A stretch of 64,000 nucleotides of DNA, taken from Gammaproteobacteria bacterium. GTDB lineage: Bacteria > Pseudomonadota > Gammaproteobacteria > Ga0077536. The DNA is taken from positions 62,001 through 126,000 of the forward strand of contig JACKNH010000009.1 in the NCBI GenBank assembly GCA_024234975.1, given 5' to 3'. This document shows positions 55,788 to 64,000 of this stretch, in pieces. The notes below the pieces were generated by a model, which had not been told where the DNA came from, made no database searches, and saw only the letters and a list, made by a program, of their open reading frames with translations. Every line of letters begins with the position of its first letter. Position 1 is the stretch's first letter. Both the position numbers and the translations under genes were made by a program.

Positions 55788-56862
55788 AATCGTCATTCAA
55801 TATCCCGTTGAGTATCGGCAACAGCTTCAACGCGGCTTCAGGATCGGGATCACCGATTCCGCCGACCGGGACCGATTCCGTCAGTGGCACGGTATGCACT
55901 TCGATCACTGACCGGCTCGACAAGGTCACATTGATCACCGTGGTATCGAAACCAGGGCGGCTGATTGAAATCTCGATGGTCTGACCGAGATCGAACTGTT
56001 CGATGTGCAGGATGAACTGGCCGGTTCTGTCTGTAATGTCCGCCTGCTGCACCACCCGCCCCTGCTGCGCGACAGTGACCGTGGCGCCGGCAATCAACAC
56101 TGCATCGAGTTCGCTCTGCACCAGGCCGACAATGACCGAATCCACGCCCGTGCCGAAGCCGAACGCGCAATGACCGGTGGGATTGAGGATGATTTCGCGC
56201 ACTTCCTCGCTGTAACGAACGACCTGGTTGGCATCCCTGACGGTTACCGTCCACCAGAAATGCTGATTTTCCGTCGTTGAGAACGTATCCACGACCGCGC
56301 GCGAACTCACCAGATGCGACTGCGAAATGGCAATGGATTGGAACTGCGGGTCGCTTGCAATCAGCAATTCGTATTCGGGCTGATCAACTGCCGCGTCGTC
56401 CCAGTCGAACACCGCCAGCGCGCACGCCTCGCTGCCGTCGGCCGGGTCCAGCAGGCCGAACGGCGCGGTCGTCACCACATCAAACGGTTGCTCGGCGTAG
56501 GTCTGACCATTGATTCTGACAACCAATTGGTAATGCCCGACCGGCAGCACGCCGATGTCCCTGGCAATGTCGAAACGCGTAACCACGAAACTGCAGATGC
56601 CGCCGGAAGCCTGTTGATCGATATCGATCGTCACCGTGTTGCCACTGACGCTGTGCGATGGGGTGAGGGTGTAACACGCCGTGGGCAGGTCGTAGCTGAC
56701 CAGCGCCGCGATCGCCGTCGTTTCGCCTGGCAACCCGGGATCCAGGCTGACACTGATGTTCGACTGCGCCGACGCGATCGAGGCCCACGCCAGGGGCAGT
56801 AACAGGCAGCCTGCCAGCCGGGCAATGAACGTGATGCAGGCGTTTGCGGGGCGGCAGTCCAA
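55786..56862 (-). CDS. Secreted Fn3-like protein with ILNDD tail
   Basis: This 358-residue secreted protein starts at TTG 56862 with AAGG upstream; no ATG precedes the signal (about residues 12-33, ending ASAQ). Mid-protein a Fn3-like segment has DWDDAAVDQPEYELLI and FWWTVTVRD, then a carboxypeptidase-regulatory-like beta domain with ADITDRTGQFILHI and SRPGFDTTVIN. The C-terminus reads LKLLPILNGILNDD. The order Fn3-like, regulatory-like, ILNxD tail repeats the C-terminal third of the 2,033-residue protein at 19530. Function unknown. Confidence 0.78.
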   Translation of the reverse strand: MDCRPANACITFIARLAGCLLLPLAWASIASAQSNISVSLDPGLPGETTAIAALVSYDLPTACYTLTPSHSVSGNTVTIDIDQQASGGICSFVVTRFDIARDIGVLPVGHYQLVVRINGQTYAEQPFDVVTTAPFGLLDPADGSEACALAVFDWDDAAVDQPEYELLIASDPQFQSIAISQSHLVSSRAVVDTFSTTENQHFWWTVTVRDANQVVRYSEEVREIILNPTGHCAFGFGTGVDSVIVGLVQSELDAVLIAGATVTVAQQGRVVQQADITDRTGQFILHIEQFDLGQTIEISISRPGFDTTVINVTLSSRSVIEVHTVPLTESVPVGGIGDPDPEAALKLLPILNGILNDD

Positions 56863-57026
56863 TGTAGTGCTTACCTTATCAACGGCATTGATGCCGGCTC
56901 AGAATACCAGAGGATTCAGATCAGAAAAGTGTCTGGTCGAGCGCCCGGCCAGCGCGGCGCCGAAGCCGGTTCGAAATCAGCTCAGGCAGCAAAACACGCG
57001 GCAATCATCCCGGGGGAAAGTCGTGG

Positions 57027-59054
57027 TCACGACTGCTGGCATATCGCTTCGTAATAAGCCTGCTGGGCCCGCAACTGCGTTGGCGCACGGTCAGCATGCC
57101 GGTAGCGGTTACTCTGCTGGGCGTCCAGAATGCGAGCCCGCGCGGTATCCGCCAACTGCAAGCGCATGAACTCGATGACGCTGGCCCGCGCCTGAGCATC
57201 GATGAGTGGGAATACGACTTCAATCCGGCGATCAAGGTTGCGCACCATCCAGTCCGCAGAGCCCAGCCAAACCTGCGGTTCGCCGTTGTTATGAGCAACG
57301 ACGACGCGCGCATGCTCCAGATTTCGATCCACGATACTGATGGCTTCAAGTCGATCGCGCTCGTCGTCTCGTGGAATGAGCCGGCAGATGCTGCGCAGAA
57401 CCATCCTGATCCGCACGCCGGCCGCCATCGCCGTATGCAACAGATCAATCATCGCTTCATCTTCCAGATTGTTCAGCTTGATCCAGATTTCCGCCGGTCG
57501 ACCGCCGCGGGCGTGTTCCATCTCGGCTTCGACGATTTGCGTAAGGCGCTGACGCAGGTTGAACGGTGCGATCAACAGCGACCGTGTTGTGTCCGGTACC
57601 TGGCCACTGCTCAGGTAGTCGAATACCGCGGGGGCTTCATCAGTCAGCCGCGGGTCGGCTGTCAGCAGAACAAAATCCGAATAGAACGACGCGGTCTGTT
57701 CATTGAAGTTGCCGGTACTGAACACCCCGGTCCGTCGTACTCCGGCAGCCGTACGCTGCTCAATCAACATCAACTTCGCATGGACCTTCAGGCCCGGCAT
57801 GCTGTACATGACATTCGCGCCGGCTTCCACCAGACGCCGTGCGTGTTCAAGGTTGGCGGCTTCGTCAAAGCGGGCCTTGGCCTCGACGAAGACCCGCACT
57901 TGCTTGCCGCGTCTGGCTGCTTCGGCCAGTGCCCAGACCAGGCGCGAGTTCTCCGCGGCACGATACAAAGTCATCGAAATCGAGGTCACATCGTCCGCCA
58001 GCGCCGCCTGTTCGGCCAGCGCCAGCACCGGTGCGTAGGACTGGTATGGCAGGCTCAACAACACGTCGCCCTTGGCAATGCGCACCAGCATGTCGCCGGT
58101 GTCGCCCGCCAGCGCCTGCGCCGGCCATGCGGGGTAACGCAATTCGGGCGGCCCGAGTTTCGGAAACGACAGGAAATCACTGTAGTTGTGATAACGACCA
58201 CCACGCACCAGATCGTCCGGCTGCAATCGCAGATGCTCGCGCAGTCGTTCCACCAGAGGTTCGGGCATCGTCGCGTCGAACAACAGGCGACACGGTGGTC
58301 CGATGCGGCGGCGTTGCACGCCTTCGTGAATCTTTTGTTTGAGGTCACCGGAAAATTCGTCGTCGATGTATAGCTCCGCATCGCGGCTGAGCTTGATCGA
58401 CCAATGGCCGGTAACGGCAGCGCCCGGAAACAGATCAGCCAGGAACAGGCGGATGACATCATCCAGCATCAGTACCGCCGCAGGTTCCGCCGCTCCGGCC
58501 AATTGCACGAAGCGCGACAGTTCACCGCTCGGAATCTCCACCAGCTGGTAGTGCGCCTCGCTGTCGTTTTCACCCCGCAAAGCCACCACCAGGTACAGCG
58601 CACGGTTTTCCAGAAAAGGCGCGACGTCATCAAACAATGGCTGCGGCGACAACCGCGCGCGCACGGACGATTCGAACCATTCGGCAAGCAACGGCCGCCA
58701 GCGGTTGTCCGGCGCACCGAACTTCAGCGCAATTCCCTGCTTGCGAAGTTCGTCGCGCAATTCGTCGTCGACAATCCGTCCCAGCTCCCGCTGCAGACCG
58801 TCGACCGTCAAATGGATCCTGCGCAGCCGGCTGCGCAGACCCGCGAGCGTCGCATCGTCATCCGCCTCGCGAATCGCGGTTCGCAGCGCGGCGACCCGGA
58901 CGCGGAAGAATTCATCCAGGTTGGAGGAAAAGATGCCGGCGAAGCGCAGACGTTCCAGGAGTGGTACGCGGCTATCGCCCGCTTCCTGTAAAACACGGTG
59001 ATTGAAAGCCAGCCAACTGAGGTCGCGATCGAAGTAGGAAGTTTGATGATCCAT
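57027..59054 (-). CDS. ppk1: Polyphosphate kinase 1
   Basis: This 675-residue enzyme makes polyphosphate from ATP reversibly. The N-terminal SYFDRDLSWLAFNHRVL, the kinase core TLYRAAENSRLVWALAEAAR and EAKARFDEAANLEHARRL match PPK1. The phosphohistidine is in GLKVHAKLML (H425), and STGNFNEQTA follows. The size fits the family. No ppx is adjacent. The ATG at 59054 has a weak ribosome site. Confidence 0.95.
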   Translation of the reverse strand: MDHQTSYFDRDLSWLAFNHRVLQEAGDSRVPLLERLRFAGIFSSNLDEFFRVRVAALRTAIREADDDATLAGLRSRLRRIHLTVDGLQRELGRIVDDELRDELRKQGIALKFGAPDNRWRPLLAEWFESSVRARLSPQPLFDDVAPFLENRALYLVVALRGENDSEAHYQLVEIPSGELSRFVQLAGAAEPAAVLMLDDVIRLFLADLFPGAAVTGHWSIKLSRDAELYIDDEFSGDLKQKIHEGVQRRRIGPPCRLLFDATMPEPLVERLREHLRLQPDDLVRGGRYHNYSDFLSFPKLGPPELRYPAWPAQALAGDTGDMLVRIAKGDVLLSLPYQSYAPVLALAEQAALADDVTSISMTLYRAAENSRLVWALAEAARRGKQVRVFVEAKARFDEAANLEHARRLVEAGANVMYSMPGLKVHAKLMLIEQRTAAGVRRTGVFSTGNFNEQTASFYSDFVLLTADPRLTDEAPAVFDYLSSGQVPDTTRSLLIAPFNLRQRLTQIVEAEMEHARGGRPAEIWIKLNNLEDEAMIDLLHTAMAAGVRIRMVLRSICRLIPRDDERDRLEAISIVDRNLEHARVVVAHNNGEPQVWLGSADWMVRNLDRRIEVVFPLIDAQARASVIEFMRLQLADTARARILDAQQSNRYRHADRAPTQLRAQQAYYEAICQQS

Positions 59055-59196
59055 CGTGCCGCATAGAATGCCTTAACTTTGACGAAAAGGTTAGCGCGGT
59101 CCATGGTGTGCCAGACGCAGGGTTGCCCGGCCACGTTGCGCTACTATGGGCGAACACTTCCATTGGCCCCTGCGCCCCGGCAAAGTCAGCAGCCTT

Positions 59197-59886
59197 ATGA
59201 ATAATCCCCCGCCAAGAACTGCCGCTGTGGTCGGCGCCACCGGACTCGTCGGCACCTGTCTGGTCAGCCAGCTGCTGGCCGACCCGGACTATCATAAGGT
59301 CATCACCGTCGCCCGTCGCGAAGTTGAGGTCATTCATCCCGGGCATCAGCATATCGTGCTCGATTTCGAGGACCGTCAGGCATACGCCGAAGCGTTCAAT
59401 TGCGATGTATTGTTTTCCGCGCTGGGTACCACGCGCAAACTGGCCGGCAATCAACAGAAGCAATTTCGTGTCGACCACGACTATCAGCTCTGGGCAGCAG
59501 AAGCTGCCCACGCCAACGGCGCGCATACCTGCGTATTGGTTTCCGCCGCCGGTGCCCACGCGACATCCGCGTTCTTCTACTCACGGCTCAAGGCGAGGCT
59601 GGAGACCGACCTGATTGCACTGGGGTTTGCGCGCACCTGCATATTGCGGCCGGGATTGCTGGACGGTGACCGAACTGAACACCGACCCGGTGAACAGGCG
59701 GCGCTGCGGTTGCTGCGAATGCTGCCAACCTGGATCCTGCCCGCGTCGCTGCGACCAATGCCGGTCACCACGGTAGCCAGGATCGCGCGGCTCGCTGTAC
59801 GGACTACCGGAGTCGGCGTGAGCCTCTGGGAAGCGGCGGAGATATTCGCCCGGGCACCTGCCGTCACGCCGGCAGACGAAATGTAA
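59197..59886 (+). CDS. NAD(P)-binding atypical SDR (HTATIP2-like)
   Basis: This 229-residue Rossmann protein has the cofactor loop VVGATGLVGTCLVSQLL and a later CVLVSAAGAHATSAFFYSRLK, which provides the YxxxK-like Tyr-Lys pair. LRPGLLDGDR is typical of the family. ATG 59197 is chosen as nearest the Rossmann strand; an in-frame ATG at 59146 would add 17 residues. It is divergent from ppk1. The substrate is unknown. Confidence 0.82.
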   Translation: MNNPPPRTAAVVGATGLVGTCLVSQLLADPDYHKVITVARREVEVIHPGHQHIVLDFEDRQAYAEAFNCDVLFSALGTTRKLAGNQQKQFRVDHDYQLWAAEAAHANGAHTCVLVSAAGAHATSAFFYSRLKARLETDLIALGFARTCILRPGLLDGDRTEHRPGEQAALRLLRMLPTWILPASLRPMPVTTVARIARLAVRTTGVGVSLWEAAEIFARAPAVTPADEM

Positions 59887-60013
59887 ATTGGAATGTTAGC
59901 AACTGCGGTACTCAACGCGGAGTGCCATTCCGCGTACTACACGGCCCTGTCCAACATCCGCGTTGCAGGTAGTGCTGATAATCCGGCGTTACGGCAATCT
60001 TGACCTCACAAGC

Positions 60014-60379
60014 TCATGGGAAGCCGCCTGACGAAGGCCCCATCTGGACCGCCGTACCGGAATCCCGCGAAGCGGCTTCACGCACGCCACGGAAAAAGCC
60101 ATCCAGATCCTGGCGCTTTTTATTCGCGGCGTCGGACGCGGCCCATTGCGCCCTGGTCATGCAAATCTTGCCCTTGCGCATCCGTGAGCCGGTGTATTCG
60201 GTCGCCCGGCATTCGCGCACGTTGGCATCCGGCATCTCGGTCGTTTTGTCCGCCTGCGCCTGGCTTTGGTCGACGACTCCGGCTTCGGTGACTTCCGGCG
60301 CCGTGGGTTCGGTTGCACAAGCGGAGGCGGCAAACAGCATCGCCGTTATCATCGAACCGAGCGGAGTAAATCGCAGCAT
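60014..60379 (-). CDS. Small Cys-containing lipoprotein
   Basis: This 121-residue protein has a short signal with lipobox AASAC and a low-complexity linker. A conserved-looking motif follows, with CRATEYTGSRMRKGKIC, where two Cys bracket a Thr-Gly-Ser-Arg turn seen in many short exported gammaproteobacterial proteins. ATG 60379 follows GAGG. It is divergent from the PEP-CTERM gene. No function is assigned. Confidence 0.7.
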   Translation of the reverse strand: MLRFTPLGSMITAMLFAASACATEPTAPEVTEAGVVDQSQAQADKTTEMPDANVRECRATEYTGSRMRKGKICMTRAQWAASDAANKKRQDLDGFFRGVREAASRDSGTAVQMGPSSGGFP

Positions 60380-60627
60380 GGAGTTGACCTCGCAGTATTT
60401 CAGACACCAGAGCCGGCATGGACCGCTCCGATTCTTCGCCTGATAGCGCTTCCCGTCAACCACTCACTATGTTGAGCACAGCGCCTTCGAGATGCTCCCA
60501 AAGCTGACCGAAGTCAGCGCGTGCACCGCCACATGGCGCTACGTTCAAACAGGTGGCGGGAGCGTGAAGTACAGCGTGAGCGCCAGCCGAATAATGACAA
60601 TAAGTAATTCACCTCGGGGAAAATGCT

Positions 60628-61266
60628 ATGAAAAAGAACAATAACCATCCGCGTGCCGCGATGCGTCACGGCTACTGCGGTGCATTGGCACTTGCATGCC
60701 TTTTGGCCGGATCCGTGGCAGGTGTCGAGGCAGCCACTGTCGTCACCGATGGCGCCGGCAAGGTCACCGGTGTCAATGGGCTGGAAGCCAACGGTTCGCT
60801 GTACGACCTCAGTTTCACCGGCTTCGGCGCAAGTTACGCCACGACATTTCCCGCCGGTCTGCAGATCACGGATGAGAACGAAGCCTGGTTTATCGTGACT
60901 TCGTTGCACAACCTGTTCAATGGGCCGGCGTATGCCAGCGGTTTCTACACGGGTCAGCCGGCGGACGTGACAAGCGAGGATTTGGCCGGTGATGGATTTA
61001 CCCCGGCCGTCGCATTGAATCTGCCATACCAGGAGTTCGGAACGCCGCCCGATACGGTGGGTTACCGAACCTTGGCGTGGTCGCCCTATCCCGTGGGTAC
61101 CCACTGGGTGATCGGCGGCGGCACCCAATCTTTCAGCGAGCGCGATTTCAGCTGGGGTTGGATACAGGTGACGCCGGTACCGTTACCTGCCCCTGCACTG
61201 TTACTTTCCGGTGGACTCGGCGTATTGCTTCGATACCGGCGCCGCCTGGCGCAGCCGAAAAGCTGA
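60628..61266 (+). CDS. PEP-CTERM-type exported protein
   Basis: This 212-residue protein has an N-terminal signal (about 18-35, ending EAAT) and a tail VPLPAPALLLSGGLGVLL followed by RYRRR, the VPLP form of a PEP-CTERM signal. The middle is beta-rich, without a catalytic motif. GGGGA lies 7 nt before the ATG. A hairpin follows the stop. It is the second protein of this type in the window. Confidence 0.85.
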   Translation: MKKNNNHPRAAMRHGYCGALALACLLAGSVAGVEAATVVTDGAGKVTGVNGLEANGSLYDLSFTGFGASYATTFPAGLQITDENEAWFIVTSLHNLFNGPAYASGFYTGQPADVTSEDLAGDGFTPAVALNLPYQEFGTPPDTVGYRTLAWSPYPVGTHWVIGGGTQSFSERDFSWGWIQVTPVPLPAPALLLSGGLGVLLRYRRRLAQPKS

Positions 61267-61284
61267 CCGGCCAGCAGTCTGACA

Positions 61285-61307
61285 CGCGCCAGCACCTGGC
61301 TGGCGCG
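61285..61307. terminator. Bidirectional terminator-like hairpin
   Basis: A 9-bp stem CGCGCCAGC/GCTGGCGCG with loop ACCTG lies between the convergent PEP-CTERM and NTF2-like genes. Confidence 0.65.
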
Positions 61308-61327
61308 CGTCGCCTCGCTGCATCATT

Positions 61328-61924
61328 TCAAGGTGATACGTTCAACGGGTTGTCCCGCGGTTCGTAGGTCTGGTCAAAGCGATCGGGCGTACCGCTGTCA
61401 GAACTGATATACCGTTGCTTGATCAGCCAACGGCCATTCTGCCTGACCAGTTCGGTATCCTCGCGACCTTGTTCGTACAGGCTGGGCGGCTGACCGACCC
61501 CTTCATTCATCACCCCCGTCCAGATCACGTGGGCGATGGCGCGGTCGCCGTTGATTTCGATGATCGGGTTCGTCAGTAGCATATGCCCGCGCCGCCGCTG
61601 GCGGGTCTGCTCGATGGATTCGCCGTCATCCGGGCGTTCGTAGAGCTTGGCAATCTCACCATGGCCTCGGGCAATAGTGCCATCCACATCCAGTAAAGCA
61701 TCTTCGGTGAAGTAGTCGGACAACACGTGGCGGTCACCGCCTTGCGACAAGTCGTAGTAGTAACGGGTCAGCAGGTCTTCGATCTGGATGCGGTCCAGCA
61801 ATGTTTCCGCAGTGACCTGCTGTGCCGCGGCTACCGGCCGTGCTGCGCTCACCATGCAGATACCGACGATTGCGCCCAGCACGCCACCGACCCATGAGGC
61901 GCGCAGCCGTTGTTGATTCACCAT
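61328..61924 (-). CDS. Secreted NTF2/SnoaL-like protein
   Basis: This 198-residue protein has a signal peptide (about 12-36, ending VAAAQ) and a cone-shaped NTF2-like domain: IQIEDLLTRYYYDLSQGG, DYFTEDALLDVDG and TELVRQNGRWLIKQRYI are characteristic. The Tyr and Asp in the first helix are typical active-site positions of the SnoaL group. ATG 61924 follows GGGGGA. The function is not known; exported members often bind small hydrophobic molecules. Confidence 0.85.
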   Translation of the reverse strand: MVNQQRLRASWVGGVLGAIVGICMVSAARPVAAAQQVTAETLLDRIQIEDLLTRYYYDLSQGGDRHVLSDYFTEDALLDVDGTIARGHGEIAKLYERPDDGESIEQTRQRRRGHMLLTNPIIEINGDRAIAHVIWTGVMNEGVGQPPSLYEQGREDTELVRQNGRWLIKQRYISSDSGTPDRFDQTYEPRDNPLNVSP

Positions 61925-62104
61925 ACCGTTTCCCCCGCGAAATAGTTGATTGCGACGTGGCCAGCTTAGGCGCAAGTCGCGCACGGTGACAACGAATTTC
62001 TGATTCAGCGCAAGCCAAGCCGGGCTGGCGGATTCCGCGACGCGTAGCCCGCCGGGTTCAAATGACGGGTGACGCGGCAACACCGGCCACCGGATGGGTG
62101 GGAC

Positions 62105-63694
62105 TCAGAATCGACGGCGGGTGATCTTGTCGGTCTCCACTGGCGTGCAATCCGTCTGCTGCACGCAGGTCTCCCGCAGCCAGTCACCGAGATCCTGGTA
62201 GACGAGAATGAGGCCGCCGCGCTCGTGGCCACCGGCACGTCCCATTGCCGAATCAATCGGAGAGCGACCGCGGCTGTCCAGCGCGTCGATTTTTGCGCCG
62301 TGTTCGACCAGCAGCCGGACAACCTTGTCCCAGCCCCAATAGGCCGCGCCGTGCAACGGGGTTGCTTGAACACCTTCTTCGGCCGCGTAGAAACCCTCCA
62401 TATCAGGCGCCTCGAACTCGTTCACCTGGCCGCCGTGCGCCAACAGCACCTCGAGCGTCGCGACGTGGCGATCCTGCACATCCTTGTCCAGATACGAGCG
62501 ACCACCGCGGATATCACATTCGATGGACTTCAAGCCCGCCGCGGCCATGACCGGCGTGATACCGGTGACCGTCTTCAATTCCTGGCTGGCGCCATGCTCC
62601 AGCAACAGTCGGACCGCATCGGTGTCGGCACGTTTGGCCGCCAGCACCAGCGGGGTGGTGCCGATGGTGAGCATGGCATCGCAGCCACGATCATTGGTGA
62701 GATGCCGGTAGGGCGGAAACAGCTTCAGACGTGGATTGGGATCGGCACCTTTTTCTAACAACAGACGTGCGATATCCAGGCCGGTGATGGCATCGGACGA
62801 GGGTCGATCGGGCCGACCGCCTTCCGGCACCCGGTTCATGTCCACCGCCATGTACAACGGCGAGCGTCCCCAGCGATCCCATTGGTCGAGGTTCGCGCCA
62901 CCTTCGATCAACGCTCTGGCGGATTCGAAATGCAGATTATCCAGCGCGACGATCAACGGGGTCACGGCTTTGTAATCACCAATGTCCGGATCAGCGCCGC
63001 CTTCAAGCAGGACGTTCAGACAGGCGGTGCAACCTTCGCGTGCAGCGAAATGCGCAGCGGCCATACCACCGTGCGGCCGGTATTGCGCGCGCGGCTCGGC
63101 GGTGACCCAGCGCTTGAAGAATGTGGGGTATGAACGGATATCCGGGTCCGCACCTTTTGCCAGCAACAGCCGGATGACTTCGGGCCGGTGATGGGTGGCG
63201 GCCCACATCAACGCCGTCTGGCCACGCAGTGTTTCCTGCGCATTGATGTTGGCGCCGGCCTCCAGCAACAGCGATACGGCTTCGACACCGCCTGCGCGGG
63301 CAGCGACCATCAAGGCCGTCTGGCCATCGGGATTGGCGGCTTCCGGTTCCGCACCTGCTTTCAGCAGCAGGCTGATGACCGCCGGATCCGCGCGTTCGGC
63401 CGCGGCAGCCAGCGGTTTGGCCCGATAGACATTCACCGCTTCGGGATCAGCGCCGGCTTTGAGTAATGCTCTGGCCAGATTTTCCTCGCCCATCACGGCC
63501 GCCCAATGCAGCGCTGTTGTGCCATCCGGTGACTTTGCCTTCGCTTTGGCGCCTTTGCGCAAGGCAGCGATGGCGTCAGCTTCGTGGCCAGAGCGTGCCA
63601 ATTCCAGCAACCGGGCGTCGTAGGTCTCCGCGGCCGGAACCGGCGACAACACAAAAAGGCACAGCGCCGCGACCAGAGCGTGCATCATCCGCAT
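62105..63694 (-). CDS. Exported ankyrin-repeat protein (paralog of 8123)
   Basis: This 529-residue protein has a signal ending PVPAAET and about ten ankyrin repeats (TALHWAA, LLKAGADPE, TALMVAA). It shares TAEPRAQYRPHGG and EGCTAC with the paralog at 8123, plus the RSPLYMAVDMN segment. The start chosen is ATG 63694, only 2 nt after the stop of the upstream DUF1552 gene and preceded by GGAG; a TTG two codons earlier overlaps that stop. This is tight coupling with DUF1552, as in the first module. A periplasmic scaffold is inferred. Confidence 0.9.
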   Translation of the reverse strand: MRMMHALVAALCLFVLSPVPAAETYDARLLELARSGHEADAIAALRKGAKAKAKSPDGTTALHWAAVMGEENLARALLKAGADPEAVNVYRAKPLAAAAERADPAVISLLLKAGAEPEAANPDGQTALMVAARAGGVEAVSLLLEAGANINAQETLRGQTALMWAATHHRPEVIRLLLAKGADPDIRSYPTFFKRWVTAEPRAQYRPHGGMAAAHFAAREGCTACLNVLLEGGADPDIGDYKAVTPLIVALDNLHFESARALIEGGANLDQWDRWGRSPLYMAVDMNRVPEGGRPDRPSSDAITGLDIARLLLEKGADPNPRLKLFPPYRHLTNDRGCDAMLTIGTTPLVLAAKRADTDAVRLLLEHGASQELKTVTGITPVMAAAGLKSIECDIRGGRSYLDKDVQDRHVATLEVLLAHGGQVNEFEAPDMEGFYAAEEGVQATPLHGAAYWGWDKVVRLLVEHGAKIDALDSRGRSPIDSAMGRAGGHERGGLILVYQDLGDWLRETCVQQTDCTPVETDKITRRRF

Positions 63695-63696
63695 AT

Positions 63697-64000
63697 TCAA
63701 AGCTCCGTGATTTCGCCGGTGCTGTCGCCGACACTTTCCATGGGCACACCGGATTTACGCATGATGGACAGCAGGATGTTCGCATGCGGCGTACGCGGCG
63801 CCATGCGCAGATGCTGGTTGCCTTTCAAGGTACCGTTGCCGCCGCCAAGCAACGTTATCGGCAACGGGTAATTGTCATGATTGCCATTGGTCATGTTTGA
63901 GCCGTACATCAGGATGGAGGCATCCAGCATCGAGCCTGAATCGCCGGCGGGAATGCTGTCCATACGCTTGAGGAAATCGGCGAAGACCTCCGTGAAGTAG
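63697..64000 (-). CDS. DUF1552 protein, C-terminal fragment at window edge
   Basis: The gene enters from the right edge; 100 C-terminal residues are visible (YFTEVFADFLKRMDSI onwards). YGSNMTNGNHDNYPLP and GGGNGTLKGN match the DUF1552 copy at 5783 (YGSNMGNSNQHNNYPLP). The N-terminus, Tat signal and any DUF1592 partner lie outside. The stop is 2 nt before the ATG of the ankyrin gene. Confidence 0.9.
   Translation of the reverse strand, partial: YFTEVFADFLKRMDSIPAGDSGSMLDASILMYGSNMTNGNHDNYPLPITLLGGGNGTLKGNQHLRMAPRTPHANILLSIMRKSGVPMESVGDSTGEITEL

Noticed and set aside
62053..62069. tRNA-like GGGTTCAAAT segment
   Set aside because: No acceptor stem, anticodon arm or CCA context can be drawn around it.

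Overview
This is a GC-rich, gene-dense chromosomal window on both strands. No rRNA, tRNA, phage, integrase, transposase or CRISPR is visible. The protein set points to a free-living heterotrophic proteobacterium, most likely a gammaproteobacterium of the Steroidobacterales/Woeseiaceae kind. The reasons are DUF6152 proteins, PEP-CTERM tails of the VPLPxA type, DUF1592/DUF1552 proteins outside Planctomycetes, ppk1, and 80-96 bp intergenic repeats bounded by gtcat/atgac. The taxonomic call is inference. A striking share of the enzymes carry Sec, Tat or lipoprotein signals, so much of the chemistry encoded here takes place outside the cytoplasm.

Layout. 0-2.7 kb: a cut-off exported metallo-beta-lactamase-fold hydrolase, a secreted amidohydrolase and a sialidase-like protein. 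3.3-9.7 kb: an operon-like run of a two-heme DUF1587/1595/1592/1588/1585 protein, a Tat-exported DUF1552 protein, an exported MBL protein and an exported ankyrin protein. The right edge (62.1-64 kb) repeats the DUF1552-ankyrin part with clear paralogs. 9.8-16.2 kb: an SDR, a class C-like serine hydrolase, a PQQ alcohol dehydrogenase with its own cytochrome domain, an MFS permease and a RibD-C-type reductase. 16.2-19.4 kb: three secreted proteins with a GxWxGD(T/A) motif and one DUF6152 protein, three of them overlapping by 4 nt. 19.5-25.6 kb: a 2,033-residue secreted protein with FG-GAP-type repeats, thrombospondin-3-like calcium repeats and an embedded legumain/caspase-like domain. 25.9-31.4 kb: a diheme cytochrome lipoprotein, a divergent pair of Tat-exported enzymes (carotenoid oxygenase and SDR) and an MscS channel. 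31.5-35.1 kb: a second GxW+DUF6152 pair (the GxW gene interrupted by TAG), tandem repeats, and two paralogous exported CDRxCL proteins. 35.4-46.5 kb: tannase/feruloyl esterase, CocE/NonD hydrolase, HIT, DUF2721, an exported intradiol-type dioxygenase, a PEP-CTERM protein, an O-methyltransferase, a TPR-like protein, an outer-membrane barrel, a trypsin-like protease and a GFA protein. 46.6-55.7 kb: a membrane protein, a one-heme protein, a DUF6152-GxW fusion, a compact operon (FAD oxidoreductase, MFS permease, IlvD/Edd dehydratase) and a second tannase-family esterase. 55.8-62 kb: a secreted Fn3-like protein, ppk1, a Rossmann protein, a lipoprotein, a PEP-CTERM protein and an NTF2-like protein.

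How it fits together. The esterases, intradiol dioxygenase, carotenoid/stilbene-type oxygenase, PQQ dehydrogenase, methyltransferase and dehydratase/permease operon suggest use of plant- or algal-derived esterified aromatics and sugar acids, with early steps in the periplasm. The most promising under-described systems are (1) the recurring DUF6152 + GxWxGDT module, seen as neighbours twice and as one fused polypeptide once, where the predicted mature DUF6152 domain begins with His-His; and (2) the duplicated DUF1592-DUF1552-ankyrin module, whose exported ankyrin proteins share a CxxC.
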